From the NCBI RefSeq assembly GCF_025118155.1, contig NW_026251396.1:248001-312000 (forward strand): DNA of 64,000 nt. Direction: 5' to 3'. Origin of the DNA: Cokeromyces recurvatus (lineage: Eukaryota; Mucoromycota; Mucoromycetes; Mucorales; Mucoraceae). The position numbers and the translations under genes are program-made. Of the stretch, positions 46,361 to 58,387 are shown in pieces; positions within the stretch are counted from its first letter, which is position 1; each line of letters starts with the position of its first letter. The notes under the pieces were generated by a model. The model ran no database searches. It had not been told where the DNA came from and saw nothing but the letters and a program-made list of their open reading frames with translations.

Positions 46361-49118
46361 TTATTGTTGGCTAAAAATGATATTCCCAACAGATCCAGTT
46401 TCTTTTTTCGAAAATACTTTCAGAATTTCGTTAAATTGGCTTTGTTCATATGTACTCTTCCGAATATCTTCACTGTATATCATATCGATATCATTTGACT
46501 GTAATGTTATTCTTCTTTTTATGTTTTCTGTAGAACGTAAACGTCGAATACGTTCAACTTCATCTTCTATATCATCTGGATGCTGTCCATCAGTAGAATC
46601 AAGGGTAGGATCATTATAATCTTCATCATGAAACCATAGATATCGTTCATGTTTAAAGTCCTCAAGTACTGCATTATCATCTTTTTGCCAGTTCCAATAT
46701 AATAATGTAGCCTGTAAACCCTGATAGCATGAATACCTTTCTTTAGGATCTTTGACAAGTAGATTTGATATGAGGTCTTTAGCTATATACATATATAGGT
46801 AAGCATGCGTATACATATCATATTTAATAGATCATTTCTTACCTATATTACTAACATGCGCAAGTTCTTTCATATTTAAATCAAGTTGACTATTTAAAAT
46901 AGCCTTTTTTACATTGTTTTCACTATCTATATCTTTAATAAAAGGATGAATTCCGGATAACATATAATAAAACATGATACCAGCTGCCCAACAATCTACT
47001 TTTTCATCAAAGCCTTGATTATCAAACATTTCTGGCGAAGTATTACTATAATAAATATTAGTTTTAATTATTATATAATATAAATATATTACCTAGGTGT
47101 ACCGTAGTAATAGTTTAGATGTTTTTCATTTATCCTTGGTTTATAGATAGCCAAGCCAAAATCAGAAATAACAGCTCTTGGTCTGTGTCCATAGCTTGAC
47201 AATAAGATATTCTCAGTCTAAAATATGACATGAATTTATCTATTTTTAATAATAATAATAAAAAAATAATTCATTATATGGTATACCTTCACATCTATTC
47301 AATTTATAAAAATCAATTTATTATATTTTACTTGTGTTTTTTTTTTTTTTTTTTACATGTCTTCTTACCAAAATGTATGATATCTTTTTTATGAATATAC
47401 TGTGTATATAATGTATATAGTTAGTATACTTGGTTTTATCTTTGAAATGTTATATAATTACATGAAGTCCAGATAACACTTGTTTAACAATAAAAGTAGC
47501 ATCTTTCTCTTTTAATAATCCTTTTCTCATCATTCGTTCATAGAGTGTTCCCCCTGTATACCTTTTTTTTTATTTATTCATTTATACGAGTCAGTTGATA
47601 AAAAATAAATAAATAGATAGAATTCATAACTTACGTACAATGGAAAAAATGAATAAATATAAGCATCATTAGGATCGTCTGAATACTGAGCCACCATAGA
47701 TAATACATTGGCCTATTTAATACAGTATCATAAATAGGTCTGTGTTCTTTATAGTTTTATATTTTCCCCTTACATGTTTATTGCTTTTCAATATTTCAGT
47801 TTCTAATTGAAATGCTTTGATTGTATTTGGGTAAATTGATTTCTTCGTTTTTCTACATGCTAATTGATATCTTGGTTGTGCCATATCATATGCCAAAGAG
47901 ACCTCTGCTTGACTACCATAACCTATTAACATACTAGTAGTAGTTACTGTAATTGTCCTTTCAGGTTTTGTTTGTTGATTAGGATAAAGCAGTAAACCAG
48001 GCTTAAAACTCTAGAGATAACAAATGTATATATATAAGTTTCTTTAAGATTATACTATCGACATTTATTAAGATATACCATGATGACAGGAATAAAATAA
48101 GAAAGATCTGCATTCACTTGAATATATATCATGTCTAATTATCATTTTTGAAATAAGCTCCTGTCCCTTCCCCCCTTTTTTTTTTCTTTCACATATATAA
48201 AACATAAAAAAAAAAAACTTACTTAAATGACCTGAAACAAAGGAAATAACACAACTGGGGAAAAGAATAACTGTTTTATTATATCCTATTAACTTTCCAT
48301 TCACTATGAAGCAAAATATAAGATCAAAAGGCTTATCCCAGGGAATCACACTTTAATAACGCATTCCAGCAAGTAAATGCAGTATATTTTTTTTTTCTTT
48401 TTAAAGTGGGATCATCAATTTTTATAAAGAAAATAGAAGAGATGCGAGCTTATAATGAAGACTTATTTGGGAATATATATGTATATATATATATTTTTTT
48501 TTCCCCTTTACTGACACATAATGGATATGATGATCTCTTTCTAAAATGTGTTTATATACATTTTATATATATTTATGTAACTTACAATAGGTTCCATTTT
48601 TACTTAAATCCTATAGTTTAACAAAATTAGATATAAACGCATGTAAGATTTGTATCTATTATCAGCTTACTGTTATATATGTAATGTTAATATCATAAGA
48701 AATGCATGTCTAAAAGGAGTATTGGTTAATAATTTTCTTCTTTTATATACATAGATGTATATCAAAAGTTACTGAGAATATCTTGCAATGATAACTTGAT
48801 ATTATATCTATGGGTATAACTACATCACTTTTTTTTTCATAGTCTAGTTAGTTATTTATTTCTTTTTTTTTTTTTTATCTTAAGCATCATTACTTTTTGG
48901 GATGTTTTCCAATCCGAAGTTTAGAATTTGCTTTAATGGGTAAATCTAAGAAAAAAAGGAGATTAAAAAGCTTTCTTTGAAATTAAAAAAAAAAAAAAAA
49001 AAAGATGCATCATAAAATCTATAAAATTCGCCATTTTACATAGATCTTGTGTATTTTTGTGTGCGCCTCTCAGAATTCCTACGATATCTGACATTACGTA
49101 TTCTTCATTTTGTAACAT
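46361..49118 (-). CDS. FHA-domain serine/threonine kinase, checkpoint type (Dun1/Cds1/Rad53-like)
   Basis: Fifteen exons, minus strand: 49040-49118, 48894-48945, 48773-48827, 48671-48709, 48586-48610, 48223-48303, 48079-48134, 47774-48010, 47639-47712, 47462-47561, 47369-47399, 47287-47294, 47093-47217, 46843-47045, 46361-46782; in-phase total 528 residues (yeast Dun1 is 513). The FHA domain spans seven small exons: LPIKANSKLRIGKHPKN, IPIDIISSYHCKIFS and DLSKNGTYLNGKLIGYNKT. The kinase has a Gly loop (LIGYGSQAEVSLAYD), the ATP Lys in ACRK, the helix-C Glu (LETEIL), catalytic loop HFDVKTENIL, DFG (ISDFGLAIY) and SPEMFD in place of APE. Exon 12 is 8 nt. HRD reads HFD, as in DAP kinases, so the Arg is lost but the catalytic Asp is kept. 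An exon at 49190-49245 may extend the N-terminus upstream. A LINE lies just 5'. Confidence 0.88.
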
Positions 49119-49189
49119 CTATATTAACAAAAAATGAAATAAACTAGAATACATGAAATAAAAAAAGAAAGAAAAAACATATTTGTGAC

Positions 49190-49245
49190 TTGTAATATTT
49201 GATGAGAGGAAGAGTTAGGAATTGATGTTGTATTACGATTAACTT
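49190..49245 (-). other. Possible extra upstream exon of the FHA kinase
   Basis: A 56-nt stretch with CAG before it and GTCACA after it reads EVNRNTTSIPNSSSHQILQ and would join in phase to the ATG-bearing exon at 49118. If real, the true start lies further upstream, where the LINE fragment now sits. If not, the ATG at 49118 is the start and this is 5' leader. Confidence 0.3.
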
Positions 49246-49283
49246 CTGAGTTTTATTATTGTTATTATTATTTTGATTTTTTT

Positions 49284-50590
49284 TTAAATCTTTTTGGCAA
49301 TGAGCGTGTAGCGACGAAATAAATGCGCAATATTGCCCGAGCCAGTTATAAAGGGGAAGAATAAAAACCTTGATAAAGGGTAAGGGAAAAAAAGAAAACG
49401 AGAAGAAAAACGAAAAGAGCCGTATTTTGGAATTAAGAGAAAATATAAGGAGGAAAAAGCGAAAAAAGTGAGAAGAAACAATTTAAATACAAACCAGATC
49501 AAAGGGACTAGGAAGACACACACTATTACTTGGACAACCAATTCAATAGCTTGAGACCAGGATCAACAGGATCAGGAGGAAATTCATCATGGAAGTAGTA
49601 ATCAAGTTCATGTAGAATTGTACAAAGAATAGGCCATAAAGTATACCAGCTCGTACAATCAGAAGGACGACAAGGTTTATGTAGTGGAAGCAAGTTGAGA
49701 AGGAACGAGGTGGAATCTTCGACTGAAGTAGGCATGTAGAGACGTTGATGTACATGTAAGCACTCAATAGCATGTTGCTGGCTCCAATTATGAGACGGAT
49801 GAAAGATACATTCTTTAGGTTTACCACCAGGTAGCCAGCCAAGTCTCCATCGAAGCACTCAGCTACGTTCCGAAGTAGTTATCGGTAAGTAAAGGATGGG
49901 ATCCAATTCGGGAGTGGGGCGTGAAGAAGACAATAGGATGGAGTTGAGTTGAGTTGATTTGATTTAGTGTCTTGATGAAGGGTTTGAAATCGATCATCTA
50001 GAAATTTAGCACGAAGAGTGTAGAATTGTTTTCGATCGAACGCTGAGTTGATTGGTGAGCATAGGCATTTCCACATTGTAGTTTGAGCCAATTTATACCA
50101 GTGGGAATGGCTATTTGAGAGCTGAACATGAGGCAAAAGATGGGCAAGAAGAGTATCTGCTGGTAATTGAGAAGTTCAAAAGAGGTATTGCGCTTGGAGG
50201 ACTGCAATATGGGACTTCATGGATGGGAGGTTGACAAGATGAAGCATGACTTTCGCTGAGGACCGCGAGTGACCACCAACGATACGTCGAATGCATGAAT
50301 TTTGAAAGGTATCCAGTTCTTTGGTAAGTTTAGCAGAGAGAGAACTGATTGCAAGACCATAATCTAAGTGAGAACGAACCATTTGACTATAAAAACGATA
50401 TGTAAGCAGAGGTAGAAAACCGTTGGAGTTAAGACCAATAGAAGCAAGTTGATTCATAGTGAAAGAGGCTTTATTGATATTATGTTGGATTAAAGCAGCA
50501 TAGTCAAGTAGACCACCAGATTTTATAGGAACACCAAGATAGGAAAAGGAGGATTCTTTGGAAATAGCAGTACCATAAGGCCAAAAGAAA
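49284..50590 (-). mobile_element. LINE-like retrotransposon fragment, copy 3 (longest)
   Basis: The longest remnant of the family also found at 11585 and 33305. In order on the minus strand: SFSYLGVPIKSGGLLDYAAL, LLTYRFYSQMVRSHLDYGLA, NSCIRRIVGGHSRSSAKVML (to about 50176), SQIAIPTGINWLKLQCG (frame change, about 50060-50110), LRWRLGWLPGGKPKECIFHP, QHAIECLHVHQRLYMPTSVE, STSFLLNLLPLHKP and LHELDYYFHDEFPPDPVDPG, with a stop at 49526. The 3' tail (to about 49284) has GGCTCGGGCAATATTGCGCAT and CTCATTGCC. The 5' end is cut at about 50590 in a purine-rich tract. The catalytic YxDD part is missing; it is inactive. Confidence 0.75.
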
Positions 50591-50724
50591 GGAGAGAAAG
50601 AAGAATGGAAGAAAAGAAAGGAGAGAAAGAAACGAAAGAAGAGGAGAGACAAAAAAGCGAAACAGAAAGACAAAGTGAGTATACTAGCATCAAAGCAAAG
50701 AGACAAACACTATATTCATCAACT

Positions 50725-51193
50725 ATTATTTTAGGAACACCAAGAAGCTTTGGAAGCCCCGACCTTTCAAATACGACAAGAGTAAATTGCCTGTTATAGC
50801 TTTCGGAAATGACATGTTCGGAAAAGACGGTGTACATTTGAAGGCCCTCAGGGTGAGAGTAAGAGGAGTTCTTTACAAACAACTCAAAATAAGACAGAAA
50901 ACAGGAGAACTTTTACTTGCTTCTGTAGATGAGTTCAAGACTTCAAAGGTACAACAAAATTTACCGAAACTGGTTAAAGAATAATTTATTAATACTGTAA
51001 ATATAGACCTGTCATTCATGTCTTCAAACATGCTTGATTGATGCTTACATTGGGTTGCACAGTGTTCAAACCTGCCAAAGTTGCGGAATAATGTGGTAAC
51101 GTGACGTTAACGCGTCAAAAAATATATTCAATATCTCAAGACAAGTGTTTGTTGGTCATGGGCGTCCACGGGAGTTCACGAGAGAACAATAGG
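50725..51193 (+). pseudogene. Fanzor/TnpB-like nuclease relic (C-terminal half)
   Basis: Plus-strand remains of an RNA-guided nuclease of the Fanzor family, the eukaryotic relatives of TnpB. The first block, KKLWKPRPFKYDKSKLPVIA then FGNDMFGKDGVHLKALRV, runs into LLLASVDEFKTSKV, where DEFKTSK is the RuvC-II region. A stop follows (50982-50984). A second block at about 51051-51193 reads TCQSCGIMW, a TAA, then RDVNASKNIF: a zinc-ribbon CxxC and the RuvC-III motif RD-NA--N. The first CxxC of the zinc ribbon is lost (SKVQQN where a Cys pair is expected). Premature stops show it is dead. The N-terminal part, including RuvC-I, is not found; the 5' side meets the LINE fragment. Confidence 0.65.
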
Positions 51194-51309
51194 TCTTGTT
51201 TTTTTTTATATCGCCGTCTCGTACACGGTTTCTCTTGTTAAAGAGATTTAGATATTTACAGGTATGCTGTATCTATTTTTTTTTCATCTAGAAAAAAGCT
51301 AACATTTTG

Positions 51310-51470
51310 TCTCAATTTAACTTATCCTCCTCTATCCCATTTTCATTTGGGTGTCCTATTTTCGTATTTCTGTCCCAATTTTCCTGCTATTATCCTAATT
51401 CTGCAGCCGTGTCCCAATTTAATTTTTGAATGACCCAATTATTTTTTTATTGGCCCAGCCTAGTTTCCCA
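51310..51470 (+). repeat. Array of ~20-bp phased degenerate repeats (TCCCAATT core)
   Basis: Nine copies of a core close to T-C-C-C-A-A-T-T start at 51310, 51335, 51354, 51373, 51393, 51412, 51433, 51453 and 51466. Most steps are 19-21 bp. The array begins about 120 bp after the last coding block of the Fanzor-like relic, on the same side as its 3' end. Regular subterminal repeats of this size are typical of transposase-binding sites at transposon ends; in Fanzor elements the guide RNA also lies at that end. Confidence 0.6.
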
Positions 51471-54400
51471 GACTGTAACTATTGTAATAGAAGATAATAA
51501 ATATAGCGACAGTCGTCAAGGTATATAGTATTATTACTTTCTTTCTTTCTCTCTTTTTTTTTTAAAAAAAAAAAGAAAAACTTATATAAAGCATGTTATA
51601 GTAATTATAAAACATGAATTAAATATGTATTATTACAATGAATTAAGTTTGGTGTACCTGTCTCTGGTTATTTTATTAACCTTAATCAGTTTAAACATAG
51701 TTGAATGATTCATGTTTTAAATCTACATTGTTCAGATTCCTTATAGCAATGCACTCAAAAGTAATTATATTCGTTTCTTTCTTTCTTTACTATCTTCTTT
51801 CTCACTTACACATGCATTAACAAAAAGTACAAGAGACTGATTGTTATATACAAAAATTGAAATGACCAGGACAAGTTAGAAGAGCAAAGTCAAGTCTTGG
51901 AGTTATTGATGTAGGAGCAGAATAGATGGATAAAAATTCCAGATGGCACTTCTATCAAAAGATATAGTAATTTAATTTGAGATTATCAAGTATATTTGTT
52001 TGAATTATTGACCTTATAAATCTAACTGTCAATTTAAAAGCTTCAGTGAGCACTGTTGTATTCCAGGTATTATATCAGCTCTAATTACAACAATAGATAA
52101 ATTTATATGTGATGTAGTCCTCATGTCTAGATCAATTATTTAGATATAGATACCAATATATATATAGCTTTCGTTATATTATATAAAGACTTATTCATTA
52201 CTATTTGCATAGATACTCTCAGGATCAAGTTATATAAGAACAATAATTATCAGAACATTGCATTTAATCAGATCAGGCCATATCCGAACATATTTTTTTT
52301 AATTGACATGGATAAAAACTTAATTTATACATACACATATTGTATTATTGGATAGATGTCGTACATATCACGAACTAAGCTTTGTTCCGTACAATTCTTA
52401 AATAATGATATTTAAAATTATGTATAAAAATATCCTTTAATAATAAATTTGAAATAATAGAATAATCCGATCTTAAATATCTTTGAGCAGTAAGTGTATC
52501 TGATCAAACAAGTATATGTACATAGAGATAGAGATAGATTTGTCATATTTTTTGGCAAGTGCGCTATTATACTAAATAAATCGCATGACAATAGTTTTAT
52601 TAGCCACAAGTGGCTTTTAAAGAAAAAGAAAGAAAGAAGTCTATTTATTCATTCATAAAAGTATTTGCTAATTATTGATAATTCAAATATTTTGTTGAAT
52701 GCATTCAATATGCAAAATTATACAAATTTATTCTGCTGTAACATCTTGTGCTTTTATATATTTTTTTTTTAAAAAAAAAAATAAAAGAAGAAAAGACCTT
52801 CCTCCTCCTTTTTTTTTTTCCCCCTCCTCCTTTTTAAGGGATGGAATAACTATAATATAGAAATCCAACAAGTATCACATTGCATATCGGAATGAAGATA
52901 ACCGAGATTACCTCAGGAACAACATGTGGTTATTTACTACAAGATCCTCAAGCATTTTCCTCATTGTATAAAAATAAAAGACATCTTATATATTCATATA
53001 TAATTCAATGATAAATAATCCCTTCATAATAATGCAATGTAAATTCGACAAACAATATTATAAGAAAAGAAGAAAAAAGGTGTATTTGAATTAAGCATAT
53101 ACTTTCTTCTTATTCTATTGAAACATTATGTTTGTATACAAATATGAACATTGGAAACAAAGTCCTTTTATTAATCATTAAAGCTGCAAGTTGCGTATAG
53201 ATGAAGGTTGTGCTTATATTCTATGCAGAAATTCTATACTTGCAATAAACGTGCGTAAAGTATAACTAAATTAATAAATAAAAGCTTAGTAGTTTACATA
53301 GTATAAAAAATAGATCAAACATATAAAATTTAAGAAACCGTTACAAATATATTAACCATGATTGTATTCAATACATTTGTTCAATGAAGAATATGTTTAA
53401 CGGTTTCAATCAATTAAACTTATGTAAACTGTGAGAATCCGTTTAAAAGGGGGGAAAGGAGCATATTTATATAATAGGAAAGTAGTGTGTAAACCTTAAG
53501 GAATTCTCGTTTCATATCTTGTAACTGGTGTAGACGTATGATAATTAAAGAATTAGATTCAGCTATGATTTTAGGCAAATTAAGATATTTATATAATGGA
53601 TTTTTTTTTGTTCCTATAATAGAAATAAAAGTTATAAGATACAGCAATCTATTCATCAAAGACGTACACTTTGCTCAACTTATTATTTATATAACTCATA
53701 ATAATATCTATTTACATGCAAAAAGATATAATCGCAAGAAAGTAATAGAAATGAATTGAATTAAGTCCTTTATCATTTATCCAGATGCTGCTAACTTGGA
53801 GTTAAACAAAAGGGCCAATAAATTCTGATTACCGTATTTTGTCAATGGTCGAATGATGCTTTGATATCAGATAGTATGACAAACGTACTTTCTTCCAAGT
53901 TTATTGATATAATCAGCATGCACATGGACTTTATTATAAATAGTAGACAAGTTGAGAATTTCACATTTGTTGTTGTTGTTGTTGTAAAATGTATTTTATC
54001 TGCAGTTTACATGCTAAATATTTGCACCTTAAATGAAAGTAATACAGATATAGATAGATAGATAGATAGATTACATCTTTGAAGAAATCTGCTGTATTGA
54101 TATGCTTAAATTATCCGAAATTATAATATAAAACGCTTATTAATCAAACTATACGAAACCTTTTGTTTGAGGGGGGGGAAAAACATCTAAAATATCATAA
54201 AATTAAAACAATACTTAATAGTAAAAACTCTGCATCAAACTTCGTTGAGCTTAGCTGCATTTCAGAATTGCTAAGAACTTTGAAAGAGAAATAAAGTAAA
54301 GTCGCTCATACGGATATTCATTGTTATTTTTTATACAAGAAAAAAAAATGCACTACACATAAATGTACATTACACATATGAATTATATAGGGAAAAAATA

Positions 54401-54808
54401 TAAGTGTATAGAAGAGTAATTTATTTATTTATTTATTTTATAGTATAAAAACAAAGTCCAAACGAAAGAAATAGTATTTACAGGAATATATGTGTATATG
54501 TAAACAAACAAGCAAACAAACAAACAAACAAACAAAAAAAAAAAAGAAAAAAAAAAAAAAAGGAATGAAATCAAAATATATATAAGGAAAGCAAAGGGAA
54601 TGAGAGGAAGAGTATATGTATATATAGTGTGTTTATGTGTGTGTGTGTGTGTGTACAAAACAGAAATAGACTTTTTTTTTTCTTTACATCATAAAAAAAA
54701 ACCATATAAATTTGAGGGAATACAACAGAAACGATTGAAAACAAAGAATGTGCAAGGGCATATAGAGTTAAGGAAAGAACAATAAAGAGATGTGCTCTAC
54801 ATTTTGTC
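51471..54808. other. Long AT-rich intergenic region
   Basis: About 3.3 kb without a supported gene. It contains short AT-rich open frames with Ile/Tyr/Asn-heavy products, a GATA microsatellite (54051-54070), ATTT repeats (54420), CAAA repeats (54507) and GT repeats (54629). The right end should be the 3' region of the Cdc24-like gene. Confidence 0.4.
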
Positions 54809-56917
54809 TTAAAAGGTTATAAATAGGTTGACAGTATTATGAATACCACGACTTTCAAAGGCCATTTGAACATCATCATCTGAATTGATAGTAATAAAGT
54901 CACCATCTTCATCTTGATATTTCAGTCTTAATATGTCTTTTTGTTTAAGATTGGCAATCAAACGAATCTTTTTGTCTACCTTCTCCATTAATTCAAAGAA
55001 GGTAACTTCATAATTTGTTACAATTACATAGATACCGTCATTAAAGTTAAGTTTGACTTTTACAGTGCCAGGTGAAGGTGGAGCAAGATCAGTTAGATAA
55101 GAAGGAGATGCCATATTACGGACTATGGGTTCTGATGATGCTATCGGTTGAGAAGAGGAATATGAATGTGATAAATTGAGTGGAGTAGGCTTTGTAGCAG
55201 TACGAGTAGGTAACTGAGGTATAGATTCATTACTATTTTTAATAGTAGTAGTAGTGGATGCAGAAGTCAATATAGGTACATTATATTGAAAGTTCTTTGT
55301 GATGCTGGGGCTACTTTGAGAACGATGTCTATTTTGATTTACATAAATCGAAGACCTTTCGATAGCAGCTGATTGAGATTGCGAACGACCAGTAGCCAAA
55401 AGGGAATATTGCTGCTGTTTTTGAATAAGATGTTGATGTATATCTTCACCTGTTAGTAAGTGGGTTGTCATATCTGGTAAAGTGTGATTATCCAGACGAT
55501 GCCAAGTGGATGAACTTGTGCTTGTACTTGAAACACGAGAAGAACTAGTGGGAGATGAAGGATGGGAGGGAGGTGGTGAAGCAGGATAATAAGGATAATT
55601 CATTTTAACAGGGGAAGTGGTGATAGTAGTAGTAGTGGTGGTAGTAGTAGTAGTGCTACTATTACTACTACTACTATGTGTGGTTAAACTTGAGTTAGAT
55701 CGAGGTAAAGGAGAAAGATTCATACCAGGTATATTTTGATAAGGTCGACCCGTTGTATTTGTATATTTAAAATCTTGAGTAGAACTACGAGTGAGGTTTG
55801 TTTGTTGTTGATAATAATGCATTGAGCTACTACGAGATCTTTGTTGAATGTAATCTTCTTCTTCATCTTCATCATCAATGAAGTCAGTTTCGTTCTCATC
55901 ATCATCATCTTCATCATAGTCAGTATATTGAGACGTTAATTGAGTAGAGGCAATCTCTTGAGACGGTATCCTATCAGAAATAGCCTTCTTTATAGCTTTC
56001 GTTAAAGTAGAGGACCAAAGCTTTAATTGTTCTTCATTTCTAAATTTGAAATACATTTGTTCAAGCTCATTGCCTTTCAAATCCATTTGAAGAGACCAAA
56101 TAAGATTTTTACTACGACTCTTCATATCTGTTATACAAGACGTTTGTACGATGATTTTAGGCACAAGACTACCACGTCGCTTCTTTTTATTGATAGATAA
56201 TGAATTCGTTTTAGGTAAAAGATTATTCCCTTTTGACTCTTTACAGAGTAAAAGAGCCTTTTCGAAAAGGAAGACATGCAATTCACGTTCATTATTATCA
56301 GTAGAATGAGTAGAAACAAAGAGTTTATCTTGCAGCATGAGATTACCATAACCATCAATGGTTATTTGTTTCCAATCATCAAGACGTTTTTTAAGTTCTT
56401 CTACAGCTTGGCTATTTTCATGTTGACGTTGGGTTTCATTTACTTTTTCAGTGACCCTCTTGATAGCTTCAACACTTTGTAAAGTTTCATGATAATAAGG
56501 CCAGGATTTATCAGTACTTTTAACAAGTTCCTGTAACAAAAGAGGATATTTACAAATACGTTGAACGGGCTTAATTAACATGGAAGGTAATTGATAAGTC
56601 GGGTTTAAAATATCGGCCAGTTTTTGTAAACGAGGAGTTTCCTGTACAACTAAATCTTGAGCAGAATAATAATTTGCACAATAAGGTTCATAGACAGAAA
56701 ATGAATCTTCCATTTGAATAAATAATAAGCCAATACGTTGTTCTTCAGGTGATTTTTCAGCCAATTCTTCAAGTTGAATCAAAAATCGACGTTGGAAATC
56801 AACCAGGGCATTTAAATTACCAAACAAGTAATGAATTGTATCAGGTGAAACAATTTTTTGAATTTGTAATTCACGCATATAATTCTATTATATTATTTGA
56901 TGTCAGAGCATTAAAAA

Positions 56918-56971
<54 letters not shown>

Positions 56972-57624
56972 TGAAGAATTTCCATATCTTGAACGTATTT
57001 ACGTTCTGTTTCTAATAATTCCAAAACGACTTTGTCCCTTGTATTTTTAGGAGCATTTGGATCAGAATTTCTGTTAGAGGAACGTACAATGATGATTCCA
57101 CGATCTTCTAATAACTGCAATACTTTGTTAATCGTATTGACAACCTATTCATTTTATACATATAAATAATGAACATCTGCTTTTGAATTTTATATATATG
57201 CTCTATTTACTTTAACAAAACCATTTGTATCATCTTGATAAAGATCAGAAATTGTAAACATATCTTCTTCTGGAAATAATAATTCTTGACGACAAGCCAC
57301 AATAAAATGATATACGTTTGCTTTGCAAGAATTACGAGCATTTAAATTTGGATCACTTTCTACACTAAGTGGTTTAACAGGTTTTAGCGCATTATATAAG
57401 GTACATAATGGGAACCCCTGACGACATATAAAAGTTAATTTTGATAATGGATCAGTAGTGGTATCTTGACAATCAAGAAAATTTGCCATTCCTTCCACAG
57501 CTGATAATCTATCCAAAACTGAACGGCAAATATGATATAATGAACATGTTGTTGATGTTGAATCCATTGTAGTGTTAAGTGTCCCAATCGAAGGACTTGG
57601 TCGACTAACTGCTAACGTAGTCAT
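54809..57624 (-). CDS. CDC24: Cdc24/Scd1-type RhoGEF
   Basis: Guanine-nucleotide exchange factor that activates Cdc42 and sets cell polarity. Three exons, minus strand: 57211-57624, 56971-57144, 54809-56884; in-phase total 887 residues (yeast Cdc24 is 854). Parts in order: an N-terminal calponin-homology-like CDC24 domain (FICRQGFPLCTLYNALKPVK, FIVACRQEL, FTISDLYQDDTNGFVK); a DH domain (VVLELLETERKYVQDMEIL to QLPSMLIKPVQRICKYPLLL, the usual DH signature); a PH domain (GNLMLQDKLFVS, LHVFLFEKALLLCK, EQLKLWSSTLTKAIKKAI); a long Ser/Thr-rich disordered stretch with acidic and Gln runs; and a C-terminal PB1 domain (VKVKLNFNDGIYVIV; DEDGDFITINSDDDVQMAFE). The start is the ATG at 57624. Confidence 0.97.
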
Positions 57625-57834
57625 AGTTACCAAAAAAAGGTACGGAAATTTATTTTATTTTATTTTTTTTTTATATATATAATAAAAGAAAAAAAAAAGA
57701 TTAGAGAGAAAAGAGAAAAAAAAGACAGAGAGAAAAGAAAAGAAAAAGGAAAGAAAAAGATATTAAAAAACAGGAGAAGAAAGAGGAGAAGAAAAAAAGA
57801 AATAAGTAGAAAACCGGAACAAAAAAGTCTCGCC

Positions 57835-57872
<38 letters not shown>

Positions 57873-58387
57873 TTTGTTTGTGAAACAACTTTTTTCTTTT
57901 AAATCACAAAACAGATGTCTTTTTCTAAATTAAAACGAAACTTTGCTGATATTAAAAAAAAAAGCGTTACTATGGAGATCGACAAAATATAAAGATACTG
58001 TCTTATTAGAAAATTCTTCATATAAGGAGAATAGATAAAGTAGTATAACAGTTATTTTATGAGTAGCACGATATAGTTAACAATAACAACAACTACCACT
58101 ATTATTATTATTATTATAAAATATGTACATATACATATATACTTTCTATGCATCTAATAGCAACTAACCTTTTACATAAATGTAAGCTATTTTTAAAGTC
58201 AAGAAATATCATATCTTTTCCTTTTTTTGTTTAGTATGCATACATATATATACGTACACAGAAATAACAAATAAAGTAAAATGCACATATAAAAAGGTCT
58301 AGATTATTATTATTACTTTAAAAGTTAAATATTATTAATTCATAATAATGAATATGTAACAAAGACGCACTGATAAAAGTTTTTTTT
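57625..58387. other. Intergenic region upstream of Cdc24
   Basis: About 0.76 kb: promoter side of the Cdc24-like gene and 3' end of the HscB gene, both on the minus strand. Contains an A/G-rich stretch (57680-57800) and a ~34-nt T run (57837-57871). No coding signal seen. Confidence 0.4.

Noticed and set aside
48402..48470. Plus-strand stretch reading SSIFIKKIEEMRAYNEDLFG with an AG before it
   Set aside because: No partner exon on the plus strand; it lies in the intron between two well-supported minus-strand FHA exons.
50585..50720. Purine-rich plus-strand frame upstream of the Fanzor-like block
   Set aside because: GAAAGGAGAGAAAG-type simple repeat at the LINE junction; the product is Glu/Lys low-complexity and not part of the nuclease.
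53420..54061. Two or three short frames on both strands in the 51.5-54.8 kb gap
   Set aside because: Ile/Tyr/Asn-heavy products, no motifs, frames on opposite strands overlap; typical of AT-rich noise.
54051..54660. Regular short repeats that might suggest a CRISPR-like array
   Set aside because: They are simple di- and tetranucleotide microsatellites with no spacers.
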